The notes below the pieces were generated by a model. The model made no database searches and had not been told where the DNA came from. It was given only the letters and a program-made list of their open reading frames with translations. Position numbers and translations under genes: made by a program. A DNA stretch of 64,000 nt from Perlucidibaca wandonensis (lineage in GTDB: Bacteria > Pseudomonadota > Gammaproteobacteria > Pseudomonadales > Moraxellaceae): the NCBI RefSeq assembly GCF_042677145.1, contig NZ_JBHTIT010000001.1, forward strand, positions 1,550,001-1,614,000, given 5' to 3'. Below, piece after piece: positions 40,837-49,729 of the stretch. Position 1 is the first letter of the stretch. Every line of letters starts with the position of its first letter.

Positions 40837-42780
40837 TTAAGGCCCTTGTATCGGTGTCATTTGGCGTGCAGGAATCGTCCCTAAACGCGTGCTCAACTTG
40901 GTTTCGCCGCGACCAAAAAGCCGAGCATAACTCACCGCATTCGCCATGACTTTTTTCACGTAGTCACGCGTCTCAGGAAACGGAATGCTTTCGATGTATT
41001 GAGTCGCATCCATCGCGGTATCAGGCTGCCACTCCAAGGCTCGGCGTGGGCCTGCGTTATAGCCTGCAGTTGCCAACACGGGATGCCCCAAAGTGTCTTC
41101 GACATGACGCAAATAGTAGGTGCCTAGCTGCACGTTTTGCCCAGCATCATTGGTCATGCTTGCGCTATAAGGAATGCCCAGTTGTTTCGCCACCCATTGC
41201 GCGGTACCCGGCATGAGCTGCATCAAGCCACTAGCCCCTGCACCAGAGGTAGCTTTCGGTGCAAAGCGGCTTTCTTGACGCATCAAGCCATAAACCCAAG
41301 CTTCATCAAGCGCCATGTCTTTAGCATAGGCTTGAGTGATGTCGCGGTAAGGCGCGATAAAACGGTAATGCAGGGCATGATCGGCCTGCGTGCGCTCAGC
41401 GGCATAAATGGCGCGGTCATACCAGCCCATAGCATTAGCCTGATTCGCCGCAGTTAGCAGCAAGCGATCATCACTGCCGCGCACCGACCAGTTAAACTCG
41501 CTCGCTGACTCCCAGCGCAGGCCCAAACCATAAAGCGCAAAGGCTCGCTGAAAGCCCGCGTGCTTGGCTAGGCGAGCACGGTCGGCATCATTAATGTTTA
41601 TTTTCTCTGGCACTGGGCCCATGGCCTGACCTAAGCGCTCGCGCGCCAGCAAACCATAATAATCATCGTCATTACTCAAGCCGGCAAACAACGTCTGCGC
41701 GCTATTGCCATAAAGCTTACGCTGCGACTTTGTTTGGCCTGTATCGGAGCTCATCGCACTATTGGCACGCGCTGCCCAAAAGCGCCACGCACGCTCCTGG
41801 CGAATGCTCGCAGGCATAGTTGCATAGCCTTTTAAATACGCCGGCCATTGGCCCAGTCGAACCAGCAGACGCAACCTAGCCTCACGTTGTAAATCCGACC
41901 ACGGCGCCGATTCACTGCGCGCAAACCAAATCTCGCTATCGGCATTGAACTGACGCGCACCGGTCATCGCGAGCTGGCGCCATGCCAATGCCGATTGCTC
42001 TGCTAGCTCATCACCTTCGACCTCTAAATGCGTCAGCGCTGCCGGCAAATTCGTGCGCGCCCATCGGCCATACGCCCAAACGGCCAATTCGCGATCGAGG
42101 CGCTGCTTAGGATTAAAGCGCGCCAAAAATACTTCTGGCTGATCACGCACCTGCTGCTGTGTGGCGGCGTTTAGCGTGAGATTTAGGCTTTGCGCTAAAT
42201 AGCGTGCCAGGCCTTGCGCATTGGCCTCCATGGCAAGACGAAAGCGCGTCCATTTTGCCTCATCGTCAATTAGACCTGTGCGCTGAAGCTGCGCTTGCAC
42301 TGGCAAACATTCCGAGGGCAGATCTTTTGCCGTGTACCACAGCGGCGTTACGGCATCGGGCAGTTTGATATCGGGCTTAGCCGCCATCATCGCCTGCCAG
42401 TTGTAGCACTGCAGGGTGATGCTAGGCGTATCGATAAGTAGCGGGTACTGGCGCTGAAAGCTGGTCCAGTCGCTGCGCTTGGCCAACTGCTCTAGCCATT
42501 CCATGCGTAGCTTTTCGGCTAAATAGCTGCCCTTCTCTTTCGCGAGAAAAGCATCTACATCAGCGGTGGCATCTGGCAACTTTAATCGCCGCCAAAGCTG
42601 CCAAAACTCGGCATAAACTTGTAAAGGTGAGTCACTGAGCTGGCGCTGAGCTTTTGCTAGCGCATCATGATTACCAGTTCGAAAAGCATCACGAGCGGCC
42701 AAATAGTCACTGTCGGCGGCCATTACAGGGCTAATCCAAGCAATAGCAGCTACTGCTAAAATACGTATGAACGCCGGCAT
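40837..42780 (-). CDS. slt: soluble lytic murein transglycosylase
   Basis: A 647-residue periplasmic enzyme. Signal peptide MPAFIRILAVAAIAWISPVMA is followed by a long superhelical N-terminal region (superhelical U and L domains) and the C-terminal catalytic domain: VYGLMRQESRFAPKATSGAGASGLMQLMPGTAQWVAKQLGI with catalytic Glu503, then LGTYYLRHVEDTLGHPVLATAGYNAGPRRALEWQ. It cleaves peptidoglycan to anhydromuropeptides in cell-wall recycling. AAAGGAG precedes the ATG (42780). It heads the minus-strand unit and is divergent from miaB, with an 83-base shared upstream region. Confidence 0.97.
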   Translation of the reverse strand: MPAFIRILAVAAIAWISPVMAADSDYLAARDAFRTGNHDALAKAQRQLSDSPLQVYAEFWQLWRRLKLPDATADVDAFLAKEKGSYLAEKLRMEWLEQLAKRSDWTSFQRQYPLLIDTPSITLQCYNWQAMMAAKPDIKLPDAVTPLWYTAKDLPSECLPVQAQLQRTGLIDDEAKWTRFRLAMEANAQGLARYLAQSLNLTLNAATQQQVRDQPEVFLARFNPKQRLDRELAVWAYGRWARTNLPAALTHLEVEGDELAEQSALAWRQLAMTGARQFNADSEIWFARSESAPWSDLQREARLRLLVRLGQWPAYLKGYATMPASIRQERAWRFWAARANSAMSSDTGQTKSQRKLYGNSAQTLFAGLSNDDDYYGLLARERLGQAMGPVPEKININDADRARLAKHAGFQRAFALYGLGLRWESASEFNWSVRGSDDRLLLTAANQANAMGWYDRAIYAAERTQADHALHYRFIAPYRDITQAYAKDMALDEAWVYGLMRQESRFAPKATSGAGASGLMQLMPGTAQWVAKQLGIPYSASMTNDAGQNVQLGTYYLRHVEDTLGHPVLATAGYNAGPRRALEWQPDTAMDATQYIESIPFPETRDYVKKVMANAVSYARLFGRGETKLSTRLGTIPARQMTPIQGP

Positions 42781-42802
42781 TTTTGCTCCTTTAAAGCCAT
42801 TT

Positions 42803-42831
42803 CGCGCTAGCGCGCAGCATAGCTGTATAAT
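42803..42831 (+). promoter_or_regulatory. miaB promoter with 12-bp palindrome
   Basis: A perfect TATAAT (42826-42831) precedes miaB by 32 bases. At the -35 position lies the perfect palindrome CGCGCTAGCGCG (42803-42814), with no standard -35. The slt gene diverges 22 bases away, so a factor binding here could affect both. Confidence 0.5.
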
Positions 42832-42863
42832 GCGCGCGTTTAATAGGACGGATTAACGCGCTC

Positions 42864-44285
42864 ATGGCTCGCAAGCTATACATCGAAACACAAGGTTGCC
42901 AAATGAACGAGTACGACTCCTCACGGATGCTCGACTTGCTCAGCGACTCTCATCAACTCGTTCGCACCAACGTGGCGGAAGAGGCTGACGTGCTCTTGCT
43001 CAACACCTGCTCGATTCGCGAAAAGGCGCAAGAGAAAGTGTTCTCTCAGCTCGGCCGATGGCAGCGTTTAAAACTCGCCCGTCCTGAAGTGATTATCGGT
43101 GTTGGTGGCTGTGTTGCCTCACAAGAAGGCGAAGGCATTTTGCAGCGCGCGCCCTATGTCGATATGGTATTTGGCCCGCAAACATTGCACCGCCTGCCGC
43201 AAATGCTCAATGATTTATCGGTGCAACCCGCCGACCGCGAGCGCATTGCCCAGGTCGATGTGCGTTTCCCTGAAAATGAGAAATTCGACTTCCTGCCTGA
43301 GCCTCGCATCGAAGGCCATAAAGCCTTTGTCTCGATCATGGAAGGTTGTTCGAAATACTGCAGCTTCTGTGTAGTGCCCTACACTCGCGGCGAAGAAGTC
43401 TCACGCCCATTCGATGATGTCATCGCCGAAGTTGCCCATATTGCGCGCCAAGGCGTGCGCGAAGTCACGCTGCTTGGGCAAAATGTGAATGGCTATTATG
43501 GCGAGCATCACGACGGCCATATTTGTGGCTTTGCTGAGCTCTTGCGCGCGGTTGCGGCGATCCCCGGCATTGGCCGCATTCGCTACACCACCTCGCATCC
43601 ACTCGAATTCAACGACGCCTTAATTCAAGCGCATGCCGATGTGCCTGAGTTAGCCGCGCATGTGCATTTGCCGGTACAAAGTGGCTCCAACCGCATTTTG
43701 GCAGCGATGAAGCGCAACCATGAAATCGACACTTATAAAGACACCATCACGCGCTTAAAAGCAGCGAAGCCAGGCATCGAAATCGCCTCGGATTTCATCA
43801 TTGGTTTCCCTAATGAAACTGAGGAAGACTTTGAAGACACGCTGAAGCTAATCGAGTTTGTCGACTACGATCATTCCTATAGTTTCATTTACTCAAAACG
43901 CCCCGGCACACCAGCAGCTGAGTTGCCTGATAGTGTCTCGCACGTTGAAAAAAAGCAGCGTTTACAACGCCTGCAAACCATGATCGCCAGAAACACCGGC
44001 CGCAAAACCGATGCCATGATGGACACCGAACAACGCGTGCTAATTGATCGCGAATCGAAGCGTTATCCGGGCTATTTGGTGGGCATTGCCGAGAATACAC
44101 GTTGGATTCATTTCCCCGGCGACGCCAGCTTAATTGGTCGTTTTGCCACGCTAAAAATCAGTGGCATTGAATCGATTAATGCCCTGCGCGCTGAAGCAGC
44201 ACTATGGGTCGAGTCTGACGAGGAAGCGAGCATCGGTGTCATGCCCATCCCCGGTCGTATTCCGCTATGGCATGCGGCGGTGTAA
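42864..44285 (+). CDS. miaB: tRNA-2-methylthio-N6-dimethylallyladenosine synthase MiaB
   Basis: A 473-residue methylthiotransferase. The N-terminal UPF0004 domain has Cys12, Cys49 and Cys83 (YIETQGCQMNEYDS, LLLNTCSIREKA, GVGGCVASQE). The radical SAM motif CSKYCSFC (162-169) follows, then YTRGEEVSRPFDDV, LLGQNVNGY, HLPVQSGSNRILAAMKRNH and a C-terminal TRAM domain. It modifies A37 of tRNAs reading U-starting codons. Preferred start is ATG at 42864. Length matches E. coli MiaB (474). It ends in a very strong terminator shared with the convergent antiporter gene. Confidence 0.98.
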   Translation: MARKLYIETQGCQMNEYDSSRMLDLLSDSHQLVRTNVAEEADVLLLNTCSIREKAQEKVFSQLGRWQRLKLARPEVIIGVGGCVASQEGEGILQRAPYVDMVFGPQTLHRLPQMLNDLSVQPADRERIAQVDVRFPENEKFDFLPEPRIEGHKAFVSIMEGCSKYCSFCVVPYTRGEEVSRPFDDVIAEVAHIARQGVREVTLLGQNVNGYYGEHHDGHICGFAELLRAVAAIPGIGRIRYTTSHPLEFNDALIQAHADVPELAAHVHLPVQSGSNRILAAMKRNHEIDTYKDTITRLKAAKPGIEIASDFIIGFPNETEEDFEDTLKLIEFVDYDHSYSFIYSKRPGTPAAELPDSVSHVEKKQRLQRLQTMIARNTGRKTDAMMDTEQRVLIDRESKRYPGYLVGIAENTRWIHFPGDASLIGRFATLKISGIESINALRAEAALWVESDEEASIGVMPIPGRIPLWHAAV

Positions 44286-44295
44286 ACAGCTCTCT

Positions 44296-44338
44296 AGCTT
44301 TAAGCGCCCGATGTCTAACAGCTCGGGCGCTTAAAGCT
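44296..44338. terminator. perfect 16-bp hairpin, bidirectional terminator
   Basis: AGCTTTAAGCGCCCGA (44296-44311) pairs perfectly with its complement at 44323-44338 around an 11-base loop. It lies between miaB and the convergent antiporter gene, and its last base is the first base of the antiporter stop codon (44338-44340). The stem itself has CTTTAA at the flank rather than a long T tract. Confidence 0.75.
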
Positions 44339-45306
44339 TAAGCTTGCTGCAGTAAAAGCGCCAAATACAGGCCATATACCGCCAGCAACAGAGCACCTTC
44401 GACACGATTGACCCGCCATCCAGTCCAGAGCAACGGGAAAAGCAGCAGCGTAATACCCAGCATCCAGAGCATGTCGTTGCTTACTAGCGCAGCAGACACG
44501 GGCAATGGCGCGATGCTCGCGGTGATGCCTACGACCATCAAAATATTGAATAAGTTTGAGCCAATAACGTTGCCAATGGCCATATCACTGCGGCCGCGCA
44601 AACTTGATACTAGCGAGGCCACTACTTCCGGCAAGCCCGTGCCCATCGAGACAATGGTTAGCCCTATCACCCGCTCCGACCAACCCCAGAGCCGCGCTAA
44701 ATCCGATGCGCCTTGAACCGTAAGCTGCGCACCAAACGCCAATAGCACTGTGCCACCGGCAACTAGGCCGAGACTAGGCAGCAGCGTTGGCGGCGTCTCC
44801 ATAACCAATAGCGCCTGCGTTTCTGCGTCGAATTGTTCGAGCTCATTAGCCGTCGCTTGGCCGCGCACCAGCCGCACAACATAGGCGGTAAAGCCGACAT
44901 AAAAGGCGATACAAAGGAGCGCATCGAGCCGGCTAATCATTAAGTCTTGGGCGATGACAAGGCCAAACAATGTCATCAATAAAAGCACCGGATATTCGAG
45001 CCTTAGCGTATTGCCCTCGACGGCAAACGGTCGAATGATCGCGCACAGGCCGAGAATAAAGGCGATATTGAAAATATTAGAGCCAACCACATTGGCCATT
45101 GCAATGTCTGTGCTGCCTTGCATGGCCGCTGCACCGCTCACGGCAAGCTCAGGTATCGAGGTGCCCGCTGCGACTACCGTCAGGCCAATTACCGCAGGCG
45201 ATAAGCGCCACAGTGTGGCCAAGCGCACAGCGCCACGCAGCATGACTTCACCACCCACAACCAACAGAGTGATGCCCGCAGCGACAAGCAGTAAAGCGAT
45301 AATCAT
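44338..45306 (-). CDS. calcium/sodium antiporter (CaCA family, YrbG-like)
   Basis: A 322-residue protein with about ten helices and the two inverted alpha repeats of the family: GTSIPELAVSGAAAMQGSTDIAMANVVGSNIFNI and GTGLPEVVASLVSSLRGRSDMAIGNVIGSNLFNI, which include the GTS/GTG-(I/L)PE and GN-V-GSN-FN ion-binding motifs. It should exchange Ca2+ (or other cations) for Na+ or K+. AGGAG precedes the ATG. It is the first of three minus-strand genes lying between miaB and phoH. Confidence 0.93.
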   Translation of the reverse strand: MIIALLLVAAGITLLVVGGEVMLRGAVRLATLWRLSPAVIGLTVVAAGTSIPELAVSGAAAMQGSTDIAMANVVGSNIFNIAFILGLCAIIRPFAVEGNTLRLEYPVLLLMTLFGLVIAQDLMISRLDALLCIAFYVGFTAYVVRLVRGQATANELEQFDAETQALLVMETPPTLLPSLGLVAGGTVLLAFGAQLTVQGASDLARLWGWSERVIGLTIVSMGTGLPEVVASLVSSLRGRSDMAIGNVIGSNLFNILMVVGITASIAPLPVSAALVSNDMLWMLGITLLLFPLLWTGWRVNRVEGALLLAVYGLYLALLLQQA

Positions 45307-45309
45307 GGC

Positions 45310-46101
45310 TTAACTCCTGATCTGCGCATCACGGCGCCATTGGTCCAATAAAATACCTGTTGCCACACCAGCATTGAGCGATTCGGCACCGCCAAAGCAC
45401 GGAATACTCACACGCTCACTAAGCTGCGAGGCAATCGCTGCACTGATGCCTTTGGATTCGTTACCGATGACGAGTACGCCCGGCTGCTGCGCAGAAAATA
45501 GTGGGCCGCGTAATGCGTGCGTGCTTTCGCCATCCATCACCGCGCCACAAACAACGGCCTGCGCGCGCGCGGCAGCTAACCATTCGGGTAGATCCACGAC
45601 ATGAAATGGCACACGCAAAAACGAGCCCATGCTGGCGGCAATGACTTTCGGGTTAAATAATTCAGTGGTGGTTTGCGAGGCGACGATCTGACTCACGCCA
45701 TACCAGTCGGCAAGGCGCAAAATAGTGCCGAGATTACCGGGGTCGCGTAGATCATCTAGCGCAAGCGTGAGTTGGCCTTCGCGCAGAGGCATAGCGCGCC
45801 AAGCGCGCTGACCGGCAATCGCCAAGGCTGATTCGTTATTGGTGTAATTGCCCAAACTGCTTAATAAGCTGGCGCTGATTTCGATTAGGCGTAGGCCACG
45901 ACGACTAGTAGCATCGCGAAATTCAGCAGCTTGCTCGTGGCTGGCGTAGACTGCGACAACGGGCCAGTCTGAGGCTAGAAGTTCGTGAACACTTTTCGCG
46001 CCTTCAACCAGAAATGCCGACTGCTCGCGGCGTCCGGCTTTTTGTTGCAATGCGCGAACGCGTTTGTGCTCAGCTTTGGTGATTTCAGCAGAAGATGACA
46101 T
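45310..46101 (-). CDS. TrmH (SpoU) family rRNA/tRNA 2'-O-methyltransferase
   Basis: A 263-residue RNA methyltransferase: N-terminal substrate-binding domain (HKRVRALQQKAGRREQSAFLVEGAKSVHELL) and SPOUT fold with LALDDLRDPGNLGTILRLADWYGVSQIV (motif 1), VLVIGNESKGIS (motif 2) and VSIPCFGGAESLNAGVATGILLDQW (motif 3), which together form the SAM knot. The motifs place it with 23S rRNA Gm2251-like (RlmB) or TsnR enzymes; the exact target is not determinable. Start ATG at 46101; the antiporter follows 3 bases after its stop. Confidence 0.93.
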   Translation of the reverse strand: MSSSAEITKAEHKRVRALQQKAGRREQSAFLVEGAKSVHELLASDWPVVAVYASHEQAAEFRDATSRRGLRLIEISASLLSSLGNYTNNESALAIAGQRAWRAMPLREGQLTLALDDLRDPGNLGTILRLADWYGVSQIVASQTTTELFNPKVIAASMGSFLRVPFHVVDLPEWLAAARAQAVVCGAVMDGESTHALRGPLFSAQQPGVLVIGNESKGISAAIASQLSERVSIPCFGGAESLNAGVATGILLDQWRRDAQIRS

Positions 46102-46175
46102 GACGTGGGATGACCTGAGTAGTTACCAAGACCGTAGCAACAAAGCTGTCGCCACGGCCTTGCATGCTAACCGTC

Positions 46176-47147
46176 CTAGGCAACTAACGACAATGCCGGC
46201 GTTTCAATTCGGGCTAAAAATTCACGCATATGACGGAATGCCAAGCGTCCTTCTGGCAATACTGCAGCCATAAATGGAAACACATGCGGCATGCGATGCC
46301 ATTCTTCATAGACAACTTTTACGCCAGCTGCACGCGCATGTTCGACAGTTCGGCGCGCATCATCACGTAAAATTTCAGTCGAGCCGACCATAATGTATAG
46401 CGGTGGCAAGCCACGGAAATTGCCATGCACCGGCGACACTAGGGCATCGAAGGGGCTGCGATTACGTGTCAGAAAGCGGCAGATATAGCCCAAAGCGGCA
46501 TTGGGAATGTACGGATCTCGGCGTGGATGTGCGGTTAACGCTAGCGAGTCAGCGCTCAGATCCGTCCATGGCGAGATACAAATTGCCGCTCTCGGCAAGC
46601 TAATGCCACGATCGCGTAAAGTTTGCAGCAGCACCAAGGTTAAGTGGCCACCAGCAGAGTCGCCTGCCACCGTGATATCCGAACCTTTATAGCCCTGGCT
46701 TAGCAAATACTTATAGGAAGCAACGGCGTCATCGCGCCAATCTTCGAAGCTATGGCGTGGAGCAAGTCGGTAGTCGATAGCAAAAACTGGCCGCGACAAG
46801 GCTTGCGAGAGCCGCCAAGTGATTTGTCTATGCAGCGAGCCTGAGCCAAAAAAATAGCCGCCACCGTGCAAGTACAGCACCACGCGCGGGACATTATGCG
46901 CTTTCGGCGCTACCACCCATTCACCACGAACATCATCTTTCTGCATCTTTGTCACACGCACCGTTTTCGGCGTGCGCTCCAAGACAACACTAAGCGCGCG
47001 AAAGCCATTTCTCAGTGCAATCAGGCCCTCAGGTGAGCGTACCAACGTGCTAGCAATTGGGCGCACTGTGGCCGACATAAGCCAACCAACAGCATGCGCC
47101 TGCTTACTGGCATGCGGATAAGGGTGGTGCGGATCTGATGTTGTCAT
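46176..47147 (-). CDS. HSL-family alpha/beta hydrolase (lipase/esterase)
   Basis: A 323-residue hydrolase with the oxyanion motif HGGG (residues 94-97 in VVLYLHGGGYFFGSGS), nucleophile GDSAGG (Ser164), the acid in VGSTEILRDDARR (Glu in the usual Asp place) and His in EWHRMPHVFPF. The DYRLAPRHSFEDWRDDAV block is a signature of the hormone-sensitive-lipase (GDXG) group. No signal peptide. It would hydrolyse short or medium acyl esters. AAGG precedes the ATG. It is separated from the TrmH gene by 74 bases, so it may have its own promoter in the 194-base gap upstream, where I see only CAGAC-GTAT-GTCTG (47229-47242). Confidence 0.9.
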   Translation of the reverse strand: MTTSDPHHPYPHASKQAHAVGWLMSATVRPIASTLVRSPEGLIALRNGFRALSVVLERTPKTVRVTKMQKDDVRGEWVVAPKAHNVPRVVLYLHGGGYFFGSGSLHRQITWRLSQALSRPVFAIDYRLAPRHSFEDWRDDAVASYKYLLSQGYKGSDITVAGDSAGGHLTLVLLQTLRDRGISLPRAAICISPWTDLSADSLALTAHPRRDPYIPNAALGYICRFLTRNRSPFDALVSPVHGNFRGLPPLYIMVGSTEILRDDARRTVEHARAAGVKVVYEEWHRMPHVFPFMAAVLPEGRLAFRHMREFLARIETPALSLVA

Positions 47148-47341
47148 GGCAGGCCTTCTGTCTTTATTTATTGTTATCGACGGAGCAGTGAATTACTTAA
47201 CTTTTGCGCACCTAAGCATCGAACATATCAGACGTATGTCTGGTCGCCAATGAATTTCCCTAGTGAAGTTGTGGAGATTTGTAGTAGGACAATGCATGCG
47301 CTTCAGTAACTGCCGCGACTTGTCAATTTCAGTTATTCTCT

Positions 47342-48376
47342 GTGCACAAACTCACCGAGAACACTGCCCTTTTGAATACGTCTGAACACACCAGCACGCT
47401 GGAACTTAGCCCGCAAGATCCTCGCCGTTTAGCCATTCTTTGTGGCCAATTCAATGAGCACATCAAACTTATTGAGCAGCGCCTCAGCCTGCGCGTACTG
47501 CATCGTGGCTACAGCCTCGAGATTATTGGCGAGGCTGATATGCGCGAAATAGCGGTCACCGTGCTCGAGCGACTCTATGCAGAAACTGATGACAGTCTAA
47601 CGCTGGCACCTGAGACCGTGCATTTAGTGCTGCAAATTGCACTTGGCGAGCTATCCAGCAATCCTGTGCACGTCGGTGGTGGCGAAGGCCCCGTGTTAAT
47701 GACGAAAAAAGGCACTATTCGACCGCGCGGGCAAAATCAACAGCGTTATGTCGAGCAGATTCTCAGTCACGACATCAGCTTTGGCGTGGGCCCTGCCGGT
47801 ACTGGCAAGACGTATTTGGCCGTAGCTTGTGCAGTCGACCAGCTCGAAAAAGACCAAGTGAAGCGCATATTGCTGGTGCGGCCGGCGGTTGAGGCCGGCG
47901 AAAAGCTCGGCTTTTTGCCCGGCGACTTATCAGAAAAAATTAACCCGTATTTGCGCCCGCTCTATGACGCGCTATACGAAATGCTCGGCCTTGAGCGCGT
48001 GGCGAAATTGATTGAACGCCAAGTCATTGAAGTTGCACCGCTGGCCTATATGCGCGGGCGCACACTCAATCACGCCTTCATCATTTTGGATGAGGCACAA
48101 AACACCACGCCGGAACAAATGAAGATGTTTTTGACGCGCTTGGGCTATGGCTCGCGCGCCGTCATTACTGGCGATATCAGCCAAGTCGACTTGCCTCGCG
48201 GCATGGAGTCTGGCCTGACTCAGGCGCTGACTATTTTAGAGCAGGTCAAAGGCATTCATGTCACGCGCTTTGCCTCGCGCGACGTCGTACGCCATCCCTT
48301 GGTGATGCGCATTGTCGACGCTTATGAAGCCTGGGATGCGAAACAGCCAGCGCCGCGAGGTCATCATGGCCGCTAA
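47342..48376 (+). CDS. ybeZ: PhoH family ATPase (YbeZ)
   Basis: A 344-residue protein with Walker A GVGPAGTGKTYLAVA, Walker B/DEAQ in AFIILDEAQNTTPEQMKMFLTRLG, then VITGDISQVDLPRG, and an N-terminal RNA-binding-like domain. YbeZ partners with the RNase YbeY in rRNA processing and is usually encoded next to it. The start is GTG at 47342; a TTG at 47372 is possible. Neither has a strong ribosome-binding site. Its end overlaps the ybeY start by 11 bases, so they are coupled. Confidence 0.95.
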   Translation: MHKLTENTALLNTSEHTSTLELSPQDPRRLAILCGQFNEHIKLIEQRLSLRVLHRGYSLEIIGEADMREIAVTVLERLYAETDDSLTLAPETVHLVLQIALGELSSNPVHVGGGEGPVLMTKKGTIRPRGQNQQRYVEQILSHDISFGVGPAGTGKTYLAVACAVDQLEKDQVKRILLVRPAVEAGEKLGFLPGDLSEKINPYLRPLYDALYEMLGLERVAKLIERQVIEVAPLAYMRGRTLNHAFIILDEAQNTTPEQMKMFLTRLGYGSRAVITGDISQVDLPRGMESGLTQALTILEQVKGIHVTRFASRDVVRHPLVMRIVDAYEAWDAKQPAPRGHHGR

Positions 48377-48884
48377 TGTTTGGTTAGACGTCGACGACGG
48401 TATCAGCCCAGAAGGCTTGCCCACTGAAGTTGATTGCACGCGCTATGTAGACGCTGTGCTGAGAGCGCTCAGCATTACGCAGCCGTGCTCGGTCGATATT
48501 CGCATCGTCAGCAAAGAAGAAGGCCGCGAGCTCAATGCGCAGTATCGCGACAAAAATTACGCCACCAATGTGCTGTCATTCCCAGCCGATTTGCCCGAAG
48601 CCCTGCTCGCCGAACTTGATGAGCGGCCATTAGGCGACTTGGCCATTTGCGCCGATGTTGTTGCCACAGAAGCGCATGAGCAAGGCAAGCCTTTAGCAGC
48701 GCATTGGGCGCATATGATTGTCCACGGCAGCTTGCATTTACTCGGTTATGACCACATTGAACTAGACGATGCCGCACGCATGGAACCTCTAGAACTTGAG
48801 ATATTGTCGTGTCTTGGCATCGATAACCCGTATGATGACGACCTGACAAACAACGCACTAGAAGAGGGGAAAACATCGCCATGA
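48366..48884 (+). CDS. ybeY: endoribonuclease YbeY, rRNA maturation factor
   Basis: A 172-residue protein with the zinc motif VHGSLHLLGYDH (three His), preceded by NYATNVLSFPADLPE and LGDLAICADVVATEAHEQG. YbeY is a single-strand endoribonuclease needed for 16S rRNA 3' maturation and ribosome quality control. ATG at 48366 has GAGG five bases upstream; an 18-codon upstream extension inside ybeZ is rejected. Its stop overlaps the corC start (ATGA). Confidence 0.96.
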   Translation: MAANVWLDVDDGISPEGLPTEVDCTRYVDAVLRALSITQPCSVDIRIVSKEEGRELNAQYRDKNYATNVLSFPADLPEALLAELDERPLGDLAICADVVATEAHEQGKPLAAHWAHMIVHGSLHLLGYDHIELDDAARMEPLELEILSCLGIDNPYDDDLTNNALEEGKTSP

Positions 48885-49726
48885 GCGAGGATCGATCGTC
48901 TGGAGACACATCGAAGTCGTGGTTAAGCCGCTTAGCGGATGCCTGGAGTGGCGAAATCAACACCCGCGAGGAGCTGCTCGAAATTATTCGTGAGTCGGCA
49001 AAGCGCGGATTAATGGATGTTGAAGCACAGCGCATTATTGAATCCACGCTACAAGTCTCTGAGCGCCAAGTGCGCGAGATTATGATCCCTCGTGCGCAGA
49101 TGGTTGCCCTGCGTGCCGACGAAACCGTCAGCAATGCCATGGCTGGTTTGATTGAGTCAGCACATTCACGCTTCCCCGTTATCGCCACCGATAATCCCGA
49201 TGAAGTCGTGGGCATTTTGTTTGCCAAAGACCTATTGAAACTGGTCAATAATCATTGCGACGATGCCACTGTGATGGAATTTTTACGGCCAGTGTTTTTT
49301 GTGCCGGAATCCACGCACTTGGATAAATTGATTCGCGAGTTTCGCAGCAAAAAAAGCCATATGGCCATCGTCGTCAATGAGTATGGCGGCATTGCCGGCC
49401 TAGTCACTTTTGAAGATGCACTAGAGCAAATCGTTGGCGAAATTGACGATGAGCATGACGAAGATGAAAGCTTTGAAGATCAAGATATTCGAGAAATGCA
49501 TCCTGGCGAATGGCTAGTAAAAGCCTTCACGCCCATCGCCGAATTTAACGACTACTTCAAAAGCAATTTCAGCAATGACGACTTCGACACCATCGCCGGC
49601 ATCATTCTCAACGCCTTCGAACGCCTGCCCGAACAAGGCGAAGTGATCGAGCTAGATCGCTGGCGCTTCAGTGTTCTGCAAGCCGACAACCGCACCATTC
49701 GCCTACTTAAAGTTGAAGTTCGCTAA
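48881..49726 (+). CDS. corC: CBS/CorC_HlyC domain protein CorC
   Basis: A 281-residue protein. The N-terminal segment INTREELLEIIRESAKRGLMDVEAQRIIESTLQVSERQVREIMIPRAQMVALRADET begins a CBS pair (two CBS repeats through residue 190), followed by the CorC/HlyC transporter-associated domain (EIDDEHDEDESFEDQDIREMHPGEWLV). There is no membrane helix. It is associated with Mg2+/Co2+ efflux or with the Lnt membrane operon. It lies between ybeY and lnt as in E. coli and Pseudomonas. An acidic patch at residues 190-205 is visible. Confidence 0.95.
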   Translation: MSEDRSSGDTSKSWLSRLADAWSGEINTREELLEIIRESAKRGLMDVEAQRIIESTLQVSERQVREIMIPRAQMVALRADETVSNAMAGLIESAHSRFPVIATDNPDEVVGILFAKDLLKLVNNHCDDATVMEFLRPVFFVPESTHLDKLIREFRSKKSHMAIVVNEYGGIAGLVTFEDALEQIVGEIDDEHDEDESFEDQDIREMHPGEWLVKAFTPIAEFNDYFKSNFSNDDFDTIAGIILNAFERLPEQGEVIELDRWRFSVLQADNRTIRLLKVEVR

Positions 49727-49729
49727 ACA

